In this document: in pieces, positions 25,725 through 33,845 of the stretch
How the letters are laid out: each line of letters begins with the position of its first letter
Numbering within the stretch: position 1 is the first letter of the stretch
NCBI GenBank assembly: GCA_035765535.1
Contig: DASTXE010000006.1
Span: 1-64,000 of the forward strand
Origin: Rickettsiales bacterium
GTDB lineage: Bacteria; Pseudomonadota; Alphaproteobacteria; Rickettsiales; JABCZZ01
Direction: 5' to 3'
Length of the DNA stretch: 64,000 bases
The notes under the pieces: model-generated
Seen by the model: only the letters and a program-made list of their open reading frames with translations
Databases searched by the model: none
Told to the model about the DNA's origin: nothing
Made by a program: the position numbers and the translations under genes

Positions 25725-27008
25725 ATGTCTTCCGAATCCGTAACCGAGTTGCCCAATACGCTACGCTGGCTGTATGTCGATTTTAACAGCTACTTCGCCA
25801 GCGTGGAGCAGCAACTGCGCCCGGAATTGCGCGGAAAACCTGTAGCAATCGTGGCTGTAGATACGGATTCCACCAGCGCCATCGCCGCCAGTTATGAAGC
25901 CAAGGCGTTCGGGGTTAAAACAGGCACCCCGATCTGGGAAGCCAAGCAACTTTGCCCCGGCATCATTTGCGTAGTGGCGCAGCATGAACGCTATGTAGAC
26001 TTTCACCACCGTATCCTGGAGGAAGTGAACAACCATATTCCCGTCAGCGCCGTATGCTCGATTGACGAGGTTGCCTGCCGGCTGATGGATAACGAGACCG
26101 CTCCCGAACGCGCCACACAGATAGCTCTCTCCATTAAAAAAGGCCTGGCTGCCAATATAGGAGAATATGTGCGCTGCTCTATCGGCCTCGCGCCGAACCG
26201 TTACCTTGCTAAAATAGCTACTGATCTCAAAAAACCGGATGGTTTGACAATCCTGAACGGACAGGATCTGCCCGGCAGATTGCTGCAACTCTCCCTGCGG
26301 GATCTTCCCGGAATCGGCCGCAATATGGAAAAGCGCCTGCTGCTAGCAGGTATTAACAACATGCATAGCTTATGGGCACTCGATGCCGCACGTATGCGAA
26401 AGGTCTGGGGCAGCGTATGGGGAGAAAAAGTGTGGTACCTACTGCGTGGCTATGAACTGCCCGATGAAGAAACCGTACGCCGAACGATAAGCCACAGCCA
26501 TGTGATGGCGCCGGAGCTGCGCGTGCCTGAGAAAGCCCGTTACGTCGCCCGCCGCCTTATGCTGAAATCCGCCAGCAGGCTGCGGCGCATGGGCTATTAC
26601 GCTGCACGTTTCCACCTCGCGCTAAGACTGGAAAACGGGTTGCGCCTGGAGGCAGAAGAATCCTGTTACCGCGCGCAGGACAGCATGACGTTTCTGCATC
26701 TGCTGGATAAGGCATGGGAGAAGCTTCTGGGCAATAACAAGCATATGCGGATCCGTAAAGTATCATTATACATACACCACCTGATGCCTGCCGATGAACT
26801 GCAACCGGAACTGTTTGCCGAATTGCCGGAAGCTGAACTGAAACAGCGCCTGAAAGCAGAGAAAATGTCACATGCGCTGGATAGAATAAATCAGCGCTTC
26901 GGCCGCGATTCAATTCTGGTGGGAATGCTGCCTTCACAGGGCCGCAGCTTTTCCGGCAGTAAAATCGCCTTCACGCGCATTCCCGACAAGGAAGAGTTCC
27001 TAGAATAA
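25725..27008 (+). CDS. Y-family DNA polymerase (DinB/UmuC superfamily)
   Basis: The 427-residue protein has the Y-family palm and fingers: YVDFNSYFASVEQQLRPELRGKPVAIV near the N-terminus, AIAASYEAKAFGVKTGTPIWEAK, and the catalytic Asp-Glu in CSIDEVACRL. A helix-hairpin-helix follows (LRDLPGIGRNMEKRLLLAGI), then the little-finger domain. It copies past DNA lesions. The first motif has Asn where DinB has the second Asp (D-x-D to D-x-N); the first Asp and the steric-gate Phe are kept. No clear clamp-binding peptide is seen at the C-terminus. It is not close enough to E. coli DinB to use that symbol with confidence. No imuA or umuD lies nearby. Confidence 0.88.
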   Translation: MSSESVTELPNTLRWLYVDFNSYFASVEQQLRPELRGKPVAIVAVDTDSTSAIAASYEAKAFGVKTGTPIWEAKQLCPGIICVVAQHERYVDFHHRILEEVNNHIPVSAVCSIDEVACRLMDNETAPERATQIALSIKKGLAANIGEYVRCSIGLAPNRYLAKIATDLKKPDGLTILNGQDLPGRLLQLSLRDLPGIGRNMEKRLLLAGINNMHSLWALDAARMRKVWGSVWGEKVWYLLRGYELPDEETVRRTISHSHVMAPELRVPEKARYVARRLMLKSASRLRRMGYYAARFHLALRLENGLRLEAEESCYRAQDSMTFLHLLDKAWEKLLGNNKHMRIRKVSLYIHHLMPADELQPELFAELPEAELKQRLKAEKMSHALDRINQRFGRDSILVGMLPSQGRSFSGSKIAFTRIPDKEEFLE

Positions 27009-27050
27009 AATTCTGTTGCAAACTATAACAGTTTTGGCATTAATATTTAC

Positions 27051-27191
27051 ATGCGTAAATTTGTAGCCATCATGATTGTAACCGCCTTAAGCTTCAGCCT
27101 TGCTGGTTGTTTTGTGCTGGCGGTCGGCGCGGCAGGCGCAGGCGGCGGTTATATTTACAAAGACCAGCAGGATAAGGGCAAAGTACCCTAA
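27051..27191 (+). CDS. Small lipoprotein, 46 residues
   Basis: The frame encodes MRKFVAIMIVTALSFSLAGC followed by a Gly/Ala-rich hydrophobic stretch, FVLAVGAAGAGGGYIYKDQQ, and a short charged tail. LAGC is a clear lipobox, so the mature lipoprotein would be about 27 residues starting at Cys20. The glycine-rich helix resembles small envelope lipoproteins with a glycine-zipper feel. Function is unknown. It lies 42 bp after the polymerase gene and converges on the multicopper-oxidase gene. Confidence 0.6.
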   Translation: MRKFVAIMIVTALSFSLAGCFVLAVGAAGAGGGYIYKDQQDKGKVP

Positions 27192-27218
27192 GCGAATAGA
27201 CGCGACTGAACAAACTTC

Positions 27219-29204
27219 TTATTCGTCGTCGTCCTTATCATCTTCCTCGTTATCATCCTTGCTCTTATCTGTGCTTTTAGCATCTGTAGCGGGCTCGTTG
27301 CTGCCATTTTCCAGATGCTTCTGTATATCCGCAGCAATATACCATGCGCTTGCATCTATAGCGTAAGCATTGACATATTTATGCTGCTTATCCAGCAGGT
27401 AGATATAATCGGAATGTACCGTACCCGGAAACTTTCCGCCTTTGTCATTTTCCGCAGCTCTATTGCGATAAGCTTCATGCAGCTTATCCAGCAGCTGCTT
27501 CTGTTCCTGGCTTCCCACCAGTCCCGTAAGAGCTCCATTAAAGGGCTTCAGATAATCCTGCAGCACCGAAGGACTATCGTTCATAGGATCAACTGATACG
27601 AAAACGGGTGCGACCTCACTTCCCTGTTTCTTCAGAACATCCATCACCGACGCCATGCGATGCAGCGCATGATGGCAGACATGCATGCAGTGGGTAAATC
27701 CGAAAAATACCAGCATATACTTATCCCGGAAATCTTTCTCCTGAACGGATTTTCCATCCTGATTGGTATAAGCAGGTGCGGCGTTATCAGCAAAGGGCTG
27801 GAAGAAAGAAGCGGCATCCTTAACCGCCGGATCATAGACTTCCACATGAGCCATCATACCTTTATCCTCATGCTCCAGCACATGGCAATGCGCAATAAAC
27901 GTGCCGACAATGGCCGGATCGGTGAACGGAATAATCACCTTGACGGTACTGCGCTCAGGAACACCGGCATTGTCCACATAACCATTAAATGGCACCTCTT
28001 TGCCATTCACCTCTACGACCTGAAAATGCAGCTGATGGATATGAAAAGTGTGAAAATCATCGGAGTCGTTGCGAATCGTCCATTCTTCCACATGCCCCAA
28101 CGGCACACGGAAATCGACACGGTTCATATTAAAGAGCTGACCGTTTATATAATATTTGCCTTCATCTGCCGACTCCGAATAGACAAAATCTCTGGTCGCA
28201 TCGATCTTATCAGAGCGTAAATCATGCTCTTTAGGAAATTCCGTAATGGCAGGTAGCGGGGTTTCCGGCATACCGCTCACAATCACTTTGCCCTGTACGC
28301 GCTCAAGTTTGCAGTTAGGGTAGCATCCGGTCATTACGTTCTGCGTCACAATTTCGTGAATTCCTGGCTGTCCTGCCGTCACCAGTACTTCCAACCGGCT
28401 GGCGGGTAAAACGGTCAATACATCGGTCATAGTTTCATGCAACGTGTGGCGGCCATCCATTTCGACAATGCGGAACTGCATCCCTTTTACGGCCAGATGA
28501 AACAGGCGATTCGGGCTCTGGTTGGAGAAGCGCCAAAACTGAGTTTCCCCCGGATGCATACGGAGTACAACATCCGTCTGCCCGTTAATCGTTTGGATCA
28601 CCCGGTGCAGGTCGCGCACAATATGAGGGTCCTTAGACTCCGGAAATTCATAATCTTTCAGCACGAATACGCGCTGCTTGAGCCTGGCGAGCTGAGGCAG
28701 GACGTCCTCAATCCCTTCCACTTCCAGTGCTCCGCTCAACCCACGCATAACATTCTTTTCGGCGATTCCATGCGTATGGTCATGATACCAATATAGCCCC
28801 GGAGCTTGATCCTTGGATACACGGACATCGTAATCGAAAGTCTGGCCCGGCTCCACGTTGACGTGGACATTATCCCCATTCCCCAGCGGTGAGGTTTCTA
28901 TTCCGTGAAAATGAATATTGGTGGGACCGGAAGTATGATTGATCAGGCGGATACGCATTCTGTCTCCGGGACGCACACGGAGTAAAGGGGCCGCATACTG
29001 ATCGTTATAAACAGAAGTATTAACGGTCACCCCGTCCAGTGTAAGCTGCTTATCCGTAGCTTCCATAGTAGCATCCAGCACACCGTCAGCGCTACTGATC
29101 TCCGTCAAGCCCCGCGTTTCCGGGATGGAATCGGGAGATGCCAGAAACACGCTATATACCAATACCGCAGCAATCAGAAGAAAACAGACGCCGAACGCTT
29201 TCAT
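27219..29204 (-). CDS. Multicopper oxidase fused to a SCO/SenC-type thioredoxin domain
   Basis: The 661-residue protein has an N-terminal membrane anchor or uncleaved signal (about 5-22), a multicopper oxidase (about 35-460), a SCO1/SenC-like domain (about 478-632) and an acidic tail of about 20 residues. All four copper motifs of the oxidase are present: HFHG 98-101, HDHTHG 141-146, HTFHIHQLHF 385-394 and HCHVLEHEDKGM 439-450, with T1 Cys440 and an axial Met450. The SCO part has FFGFTHCMHVC (CxxxC at 506-510) and the copper His in VHSDYIYLLD (597). The usual Pro after the first Cys is missing. Fusing a copper chaperone/thiol domain to the oxidase suggests self-metallation or thiol control. 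It is the last gene of the cytochrome-cupredoxin-MCP operon, 6 bp after the MCP. Confidence 0.9.
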   Translation of the reverse strand: MKAFGVCFLLIAAVLVYSVFLASPDSIPETRGLTEISSADGVLDATMEATDKQLTLDGVTVNTSVYNDQYAAPLLRVRPGDRMRIRLINHTSGPTNIHFHGIETSPLGNGDNVHVNVEPGQTFDYDVRVSKDQAPGLYWYHDHTHGIAEKNVMRGLSGALEVEGIEDVLPQLARLKQRVFVLKDYEFPESKDPHIVRDLHRVIQTINGQTDVVLRMHPGETQFWRFSNQSPNRLFHLAVKGMQFRIVEMDGRHTLHETMTDVLTVLPASRLEVLVTAGQPGIHEIVTQNVMTGCYPNCKLERVQGKVIVSGMPETPLPAITEFPKEHDLRSDKIDATRDFVYSESADEGKYYINGQLFNMNRVDFRVPLGHVEEWTIRNDSDDFHTFHIHQLHFQVVEVNGKEVPFNGYVDNAGVPERSTVKVIIPFTDPAIVGTFIAHCHVLEHEDKGMMAHVEVYDPAVKDAASFFQPFADNAAPAYTNQDGKSVQEKDFRDKYMLVFFGFTHCMHVCHHALHRMASVMDVLKKQGSEVAPVFVSVDPMNDSPSVLQDYLKPFNGALTGLVGSQEQKQLLDKLHEAYRNRAAENDKGGKFPGTVHSDYIYLLDKQHKYVNAYAIDASAWYIAADIQKHLENGSNEPATDAKSTDKSKDDNEEDDKDDDE

Positions 29205-29210
29205 GCAGAA

Positions 29211-30842
29211 TTAAGCCCTTATTCCTTGGAGCAGCATCCGAACCTGGTGCCGCAATGTATCGGAATGTTCGGACAACATCTTCGCCGCGTCAAGCACATT
29301 CTTCGCTTCATGGTCCACTTCCCCCATGCCTTGGGAGATAGAAGAGATATTTTCCGTAATATGCTGCACCCCGGTCAGGGCATGCTGCATATTGGTTGAA
29401 ATCTCCGTCGTCGTGGCCGACTGCTCTTCCGCAGCCGCGGAAATCCCGCCCGCATATTGATTCACATCTGAAATGGAGGTCTTAATGGCATTCAGGGCAA
29501 CAGTCACATCCTTGGAAACAGCCTGGATATTATTAATATGCTTCGATATCTCTTCGGTAGCCTTGGCAGTCTGGCTTGCAAGATTCTTCACTTCGGAGGC
29601 GACAACAGCAAACCCCTTTCCGGCATCCCCCGCACGTGCAGCTTCGATAGTGGCATTGAGTGCCAGCAAATTAATCTGCCCTGCAATATTCTCAATGAGT
29701 AAAAGAATCTGACTGATCTGCTCAACCGCCGCCGCCAGTACCTGGGTGGTCTGGTCCGCTTTATCCGTCCGGTGAACCGTTTCCGTAACCAGCGCCGTGG
29801 ATTTGGCAATTTGACTCGATATTTCCTGTACCGCCGTGGAAAGTTCCTCAACCGCTGTTGCCACGTGCTCGACATTGGCCGCTGTCTCACCCGAAGCCGC
29901 AGAAGCTGAATTGCTCTTCTGGCTTACATCGCCTACGACACGCCCCATTCCCTCTGCGGTATTGTTAAGCGCACTGGCCGCCGCATTAATGGACTCGATA
30001 ATCCCATGCACGCCGGATTCAAAACTATCGGCAAGTTTCAGGCGGCTGCTCCTGGCTTCTTCCGAAAGCAGCAGTTCTTTCTTCTTCCCATTTTCAATTT
30101 CCTTAAGATTTTCTGCCAACGCATTTTGCATGACGGACAAAGCTGTAAGCAATCGCTTCGCTTCAAGGCACCCGCTAACCTTAATATTATTATCCAACCG
30201 CCCATCCGCCACAGCATTGGCCACAATCGCCGCCTGCTTCAATGATGGTGTAATATACTGGCCTAATACCAGGGCAATAATCAAGGCGATCAAAGCAGCT
30301 CCAACAAGCGCTATGATTAACAATTTCTCATTTTCAGCAAGTGCCTTATGGGCAGTAGAAACCTGACGGTCCGCCTTGGAGCGGTAAAGGAAACCACCGT
30401 CGGAAAAATTATCGACTAACTGAGAAAGTCCCTTATCTATCTTCGTAAGATCCGCCTGCGTGGTCAAAGCCGGCTCATCCATGATATGTTTGATCTGTCC
30501 TCGGATATTTTCTGCCTGATGCTTGGTCTTGTCATTCATCGCACGCTCGATGTCGACATCCATATTATCCAGAATCGTTTGCAGCTGCTGTTTGGAGGCA
30601 CTATCGCCGAAAGAAGCGGTTGCCCCTTCATGACTCGCCATAAATTTGACGAACAAGGTCTGGACGCGGTGGGCATAATCCACCCCTTCAAACGCCTTAT
30701 CATACATATCCATCGCCACCGTGGACAATGCATCCACACTGGCAGCAGATTTCTTTAACTCCTGATAGCCAAATCCCCCTATCCCTATGATAAGCATAAG
30801 GATAAATAAATTTCCCAGCATCAACGCCAATCGAATGGACAT
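29211..30842 (-). CDS. Methyl-accepting chemotaxis protein
   Basis: The 543-residue receptor has a first transmembrane helix at about 6-28, a periplasmic four-helix-bundle sensor domain (about 29-180), a second helix ([21 protein letters not shown]), a HAMP domain and a long cytoplasmic signalling domain. The hairpin tip [40 protein letters not shown] is intact. There is no C-terminal pentapeptide for CheR docking. It lies inside a redox operon, between a cupredoxin gene and the multicopper-oxidase fusion, which suggests the cell steers by a ligand or redox state linked to that pathway. No che genes are nearby. Confidence 0.95.
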   Translation of the reverse strand: MSIRLALMLGNLFILMLIIGIGGFGYQELKKSAASVDALSTVAMDMYDKAFEGVDYAHRVQTLFVKFMASHEGATASFGDSASKQQLQTILDNMDVDIERAMNDKTKHQAENIRGQIKHIMDEPALTTQADLTKIDKGLSQLVDNFSDGGFLYRSKADRQVSTAHKALAENEKLLIIALVGAALIALIIALVLGQYITPSLKQAAIVANAVADGRLDNNIKVSGCLEAKRLLTALSVMQNALAENLKEIENGKKKELLLSEEARSSRLKLADSFESGVHGIIESINAAASALNNTAEGMGRVVGDVSQKSNSASAASGETAANVEHVATAVEELSTAVQEISSQIAKSTALVTETVHRTDKADQTTQVLAAAVEQISQILLLIENIAGQINLLALNATIEAARAGDAGKGFAVVASEVKNLASQTAKATEEISKHINNIQAVSKDVTVALNAIKTSISDVNQYAGGISAAAEEQSATTTEISTNMQHALTGVQHITENISSISQGMGEVDHEAKNVLDAAKMLSEHSDTLRHQVRMLLQGIRA

Positions 30843-30876
30843 GGCTCCCCCAAAATCGCCTTGCCTTAACTCTACC

Positions 30877-31194
30877 TTACTTTACTTCTACCGTCATCTT
30901 CATAGTGGGGTGGATAGCACAGCGGACTTCATATTCCCCTGCTTTATCGAATTTTACGTCAATCGCCTGACCCGGCTTCTGCAATCCCTTATCCTGAGCA
31001 TCGCCATCCGGTGTGATCACCTTGATGTTGTGGGTTACAGTGTCTTTATTATTATAGTGTACCGTATCGCCGGGCTTAACGCTGATCTGGTCGGTAGAAA
31101 ACAGTTTGTCTGCCTGATCGACCGTCACATCCGCATAGGCAGAAGATGCCATCGCCGAAACCGCACATACAGCAGCAAAAAATATTTTACGCAT
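30877..31194 (-). CDS. Periplasmic cupredoxin (plastocyanin/azurin-like)
   Basis: The 105-residue precursor has a signal peptide (cleaved after about SAYA, residue 21) and a compact blue-copper domain of about 84 residues. The type 1 copper ligands are visible as His55 in TVTHNIKV and Cys92, His95 and Met98 in [12 protein letters not shown]. It is expected to carry single electrons in the periplasm. It lies 38 bp downstream of the cytochrome-porin gene and 34 bp upstream of the MCP gene, so it is a natural shuttle between the cytochrome-porin and the multicopper oxidase. The alternative is a copper-binding stress protein. Confidence 0.9.
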   Translation of the reverse strand: MRKIFFAAVCAVSAMASSAYADVTVDQADKLFSTDQISVKPGDTVHYNNKDTVTHNIKVITPDGDAQDKGLQKPGQAIDVKFDKAGEYEVRCAIHPTMKMTVEVK

Positions 31195-31232
31195 TTTAAT
31201 CTCGCTTGTTTGAATTAAACCGATCCGAAGTA

Positions 31233-32615
31233 CTAATTAGAACCTTTTTTGTCATAATCGCCATTCAGATAGGGCACAGGATCAAAAAATATCCCAAGAT
31301 TCAGGAAAATCGTATTATTCGCTCCCGCATGCGTGCTTACCCCGTCAAACTGTGTATAGCCTGTATACTGTAGTTCGAATCGTGCATTCGCTCCCTGGAT
31401 AATAGAGTCTTCTTTCCCCCAGGGAACATAGGCAAGTTCAGCTGTATAACCGGCGCTGTTCGGGCTGGCGCTTCCGGTGGAAGTCTGCCAGTAAGCGGCA
31501 TCGTCGGAGCCCCATGTGCGGAAGTAACCGATGGTCGGTATCCAGGTGTTCTTATAGCTGTAAGAAACATTCGCCTTGAACTCCTGCAGCTGATCCGAGC
31601 TGTTGGTCCCTGCAAGCACTTCGCTTGCATGCAGGTCCGTGTTTTCATGCATATAGAGAGCATGGGCGGAGATAATATTCTCTTTGCCAAGCCACTGGTA
31701 ATTGGCATCGAATCCTACATCGGTCTTCTTATCGCCGACGCCTGCGCTCGCATCGCCGCCCGGATTGACGTTCGCCATCATTCCCAGAGCGCCGACTTCC
31801 AGATACTGCCTGTGATGGTCGAAATCATGCTGCAAGGCAAGACGCCAGTATGGCATCACCCCTTCATACGTATCCGTTCCGGTAACGGGGATAGCGCCCA
31901 CAAAATTGCGCGTTCCGGCGCTTAAGCCATGATACAGCTCGAATTCGGCATACACCCAGTTATTAAACATGACGTATGCACCGGCACCGGCCACCTGGAA
32001 CCCAGCAGTTCCATCGCCAAGCAGAGTGCCTGCTGTCGGGGTTGGTGCAAGTTCCACAGCATCATACGGCCAGCCCCATTGCGGCGTTGCATTCCATAAA
32101 TCTGAAACGGTGGGCGCATTATTGACCGTGATACCGGCGATATAATCCTTATGGAATAACTTGCCTTCATGCACTACACGCACTTCGGAGTTTGCCCAAC
32201 CGGTATTGCGCGAAGCGCCTTCATAGGAAATCGGCTCAAGATAAACGCCGATATTGTCTGTCACCTTTCCGGTATAGAACAGCGATGCTTCACCAATGCT
32301 GAAGTTATCGTTAGTGCCGTAGCCATGCTCCGGCGGTGCACTCTGGCTATCTTTAGTGTGCGTAAACGTTGTACGCTCCATAAACGCTACCGGCGGAAAA
32401 TGTTTTTTTCCGTCATCCGCGGTATAGCCATACAGCTTAAAATCACGTCCATACGGAGTCAGCTGCGGCCCGTACGCACCAACGTGACACGCTTCGCAAG
32501 GCTGCGAAGTTTGTACTGCAAAAGCCGGTGTTGCCTCTGCCTGGCTGGAAAACATGCAAACGGCAAGTCCTCCAAGTAAAGCACTTGACTTTAAAAGGTG
32601 CAAAATCTTCCGCAT
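31233..32615 (-). CDS. Outer-membrane monohaem cytochrome-porin, Cyc2-like
   Basis: The 460-residue precursor has a signal peptide (to about residue 28). Directly after it comes one haem c motif, CEACH at 40-44, in TSQPCEACHVGAYGPQLTPYGRDFKLYGY. The remaining 400 residues are rich in alternating aromatic strands with acidic loops and end in an outer-membrane-like strand, so they look like a beta-barrel. This order, with a short haem domain plugged into a porin, is that of Cyc2, the Fe(II)-oxidising outer-membrane cytochrome, and of related fused cytochrome-porins. The match is by layout and by the T-P-x-G-R-x-F-K-L-x-G-Y stretch after the haem; I cannot confirm Fe(II) oxidation. It is the first gene of the operon. 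An AGGA ribosome site precedes the ATG. Confidence 0.78.
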   Translation of the reverse strand: MRKILHLLKSSALLGGLAVCMFSSQAEATPAFAVQTSQPCEACHVGAYGPQLTPYGRDFKLYGYTADDGKKHFPPVAFMERTTFTHTKDSQSAPPEHGYGTNDNFSIGEASLFYTGKVTDNIGVYLEPISYEGASRNTGWANSEVRVVHEGKLFHKDYIAGITVNNAPTVSDLWNATPQWGWPYDAVELAPTPTAGTLLGDGTAGFQVAGAGAYVMFNNWVYAEFELYHGLSAGTRNFVGAIPVTGTDTYEGVMPYWRLALQHDFDHHRQYLEVGALGMMANVNPGGDASAGVGDKKTDVGFDANYQWLGKENIISAHALYMHENTDLHASEVLAGTNSSDQLQEFKANVSYSYKNTWIPTIGYFRTWGSDDAAYWQTSTGSASPNSAGYTAELAYVPWGKEDSIIQGANARFELQYTGYTQFDGVSTHAGANNTIFLNLGIFFDPVPYLNGDYDKKGSN

Positions 32616-32747
32616 GATATTTTCCTGATTAAGGGTGAGTTTTTATAAAATTCTTACACTAATCACCTTATTGCAAGAGCAAACTACGCACGCATAAGTT
32701 TTATATGTGGAAGTTGCATTTTCAGCACAAATAACTGAGAATAATTA

Positions 32748-33845
32748 TTATTTTCTCTTAAAGGATTTTTTGTACCATCCGATAAGCGAACGCTTATATG
32801 GCCCCAACTTGCTTCTGATATCGCGCCGTCCGATAAACAGTTTTGCCCCAAGCCATCCGTAGAAAGATGTACTGGCGGTATACTCAACACACTCGCGCAC
32901 ATCATTTGCAAACTGATACTTGTAGGCGAAATCGCCCTGCATATGATCAAACTCCTCAAGACCATGCTCAAGAGCCCAGCTAATCGCATTCAGGTTTGCA
33001 AGATGGCCGGGAGAATATTGAAAATAAGCCGCATCATTGGAAACGACATAGCTGATAAGCTTTTTACCATATCGCAGCGCCAGATGGTGTGCAATGACGT
33101 CCTCACCACACTGCAGCCATGCAAGGAAAAGTTCACCGCGTTTTGCCGCTTCCGCCGCAAAAAGACGGAAGAACGCCAGCACGTTCGGCTGATCGAACAT
33201 GCCTTGCAGGCCAAGTTCATTGCACCACGCTGTCTTTTGCTTAACCATGCCTTCAATAATACCTTCAGGCAGCGGTAACGATTCGCACACCGTATATTTC
33301 ACCGGCGCTTTTTCTTCCAGGCGGCGCAGGCGGCGGTTCAGATCCGTACGCACCTTGCGTGGCAATGTTGCCTTATAGGTTTCCGCGTCTTTCCACTCCA
33401 GCTTCAGGTAAGGTGCCCGGTTGCGTTCATGCGCCGTGGCGAAAGAGTTCAGCGCCTGCTCGTCCAGCGAACCGGGGCAGACATCGCGTATATGAATAAA
33501 GTCATATGCTTTGCTATTTCTGGCTGCCTGCCACAATGCCTGTGCCTGCTCAGGATTCGCGCAAAGAATATCGGCCTGATAGAACGCCTCTGCACCGGTC
33601 GCCTGCAAAACACGGAATCCCTTGCGACGCACCACCGCCAGTGGCAACACACCAATAAGCTTACCGTTCTCTCTCGCGGTAACGATATGCAAAACACGCC
33701 CATTTGTGTTTCCTGTGGTGCGCCACCAGCAGTCAAAATAATCGAAACCGGAAAAAGGGCTGGTTCCTATAGCGTTATGAAGTTGCCGCCATTCTTCAGC
33801 GATAACAGCAATTTCCGTGTCCGACGTTAATATGGCAAAATCCAT
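32748..33845 (-). CDS. CelD/BcsL-type GNAT acetyltransferase
   Basis: The 365-residue protein matches the GNAT subfamily Acetyltransf_6 (CelD/BcsL), with VIAEEWRQLHNAIGTSPFSGFDYFDCWW near the start, the middle segment TLPRKVRTDLNRRLRRLEE, and GEDVIAHHLALRYGKKLISYV followed by YSPGHLANLNAISWALEHGLEEFDHMQGDFAYKYQFA (in parts). Such proteins are usually tied to exopolysaccharide or cell-surface modification. Its stop overlaps the first base of the acsA stop codon region, so the two genes abut and share a strand. Confidence 0.85.
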   Translation of the reverse strand: MDFAILTSDTEIAVIAEEWRQLHNAIGTSPFSGFDYFDCWWRTTGNTNGRVLHIVTARENGKLIGVLPLAVVRRKGFRVLQATGAEAFYQADILCANPEQAQALWQAARNSKAYDFIHIRDVCPGSLDEQALNSFATAHERNRAPYLKLEWKDAETYKATLPRKVRTDLNRRLRRLEEKAPVKYTVCESLPLPEGIIEGMVKQKTAWCNELGLQGMFDQPNVLAFFRLFAAEAAKRGELFLAWLQCGEDVIAHHLALRYGKKLISYVVSNDAAYFQYSPGHLANLNAISWALEHGLEEFDHMQGDFAYKYQFANDVRECVEYTASTSFYGWLGAKLFIGRRDIRSKLGPYKRSLIGWYKKSFKRK

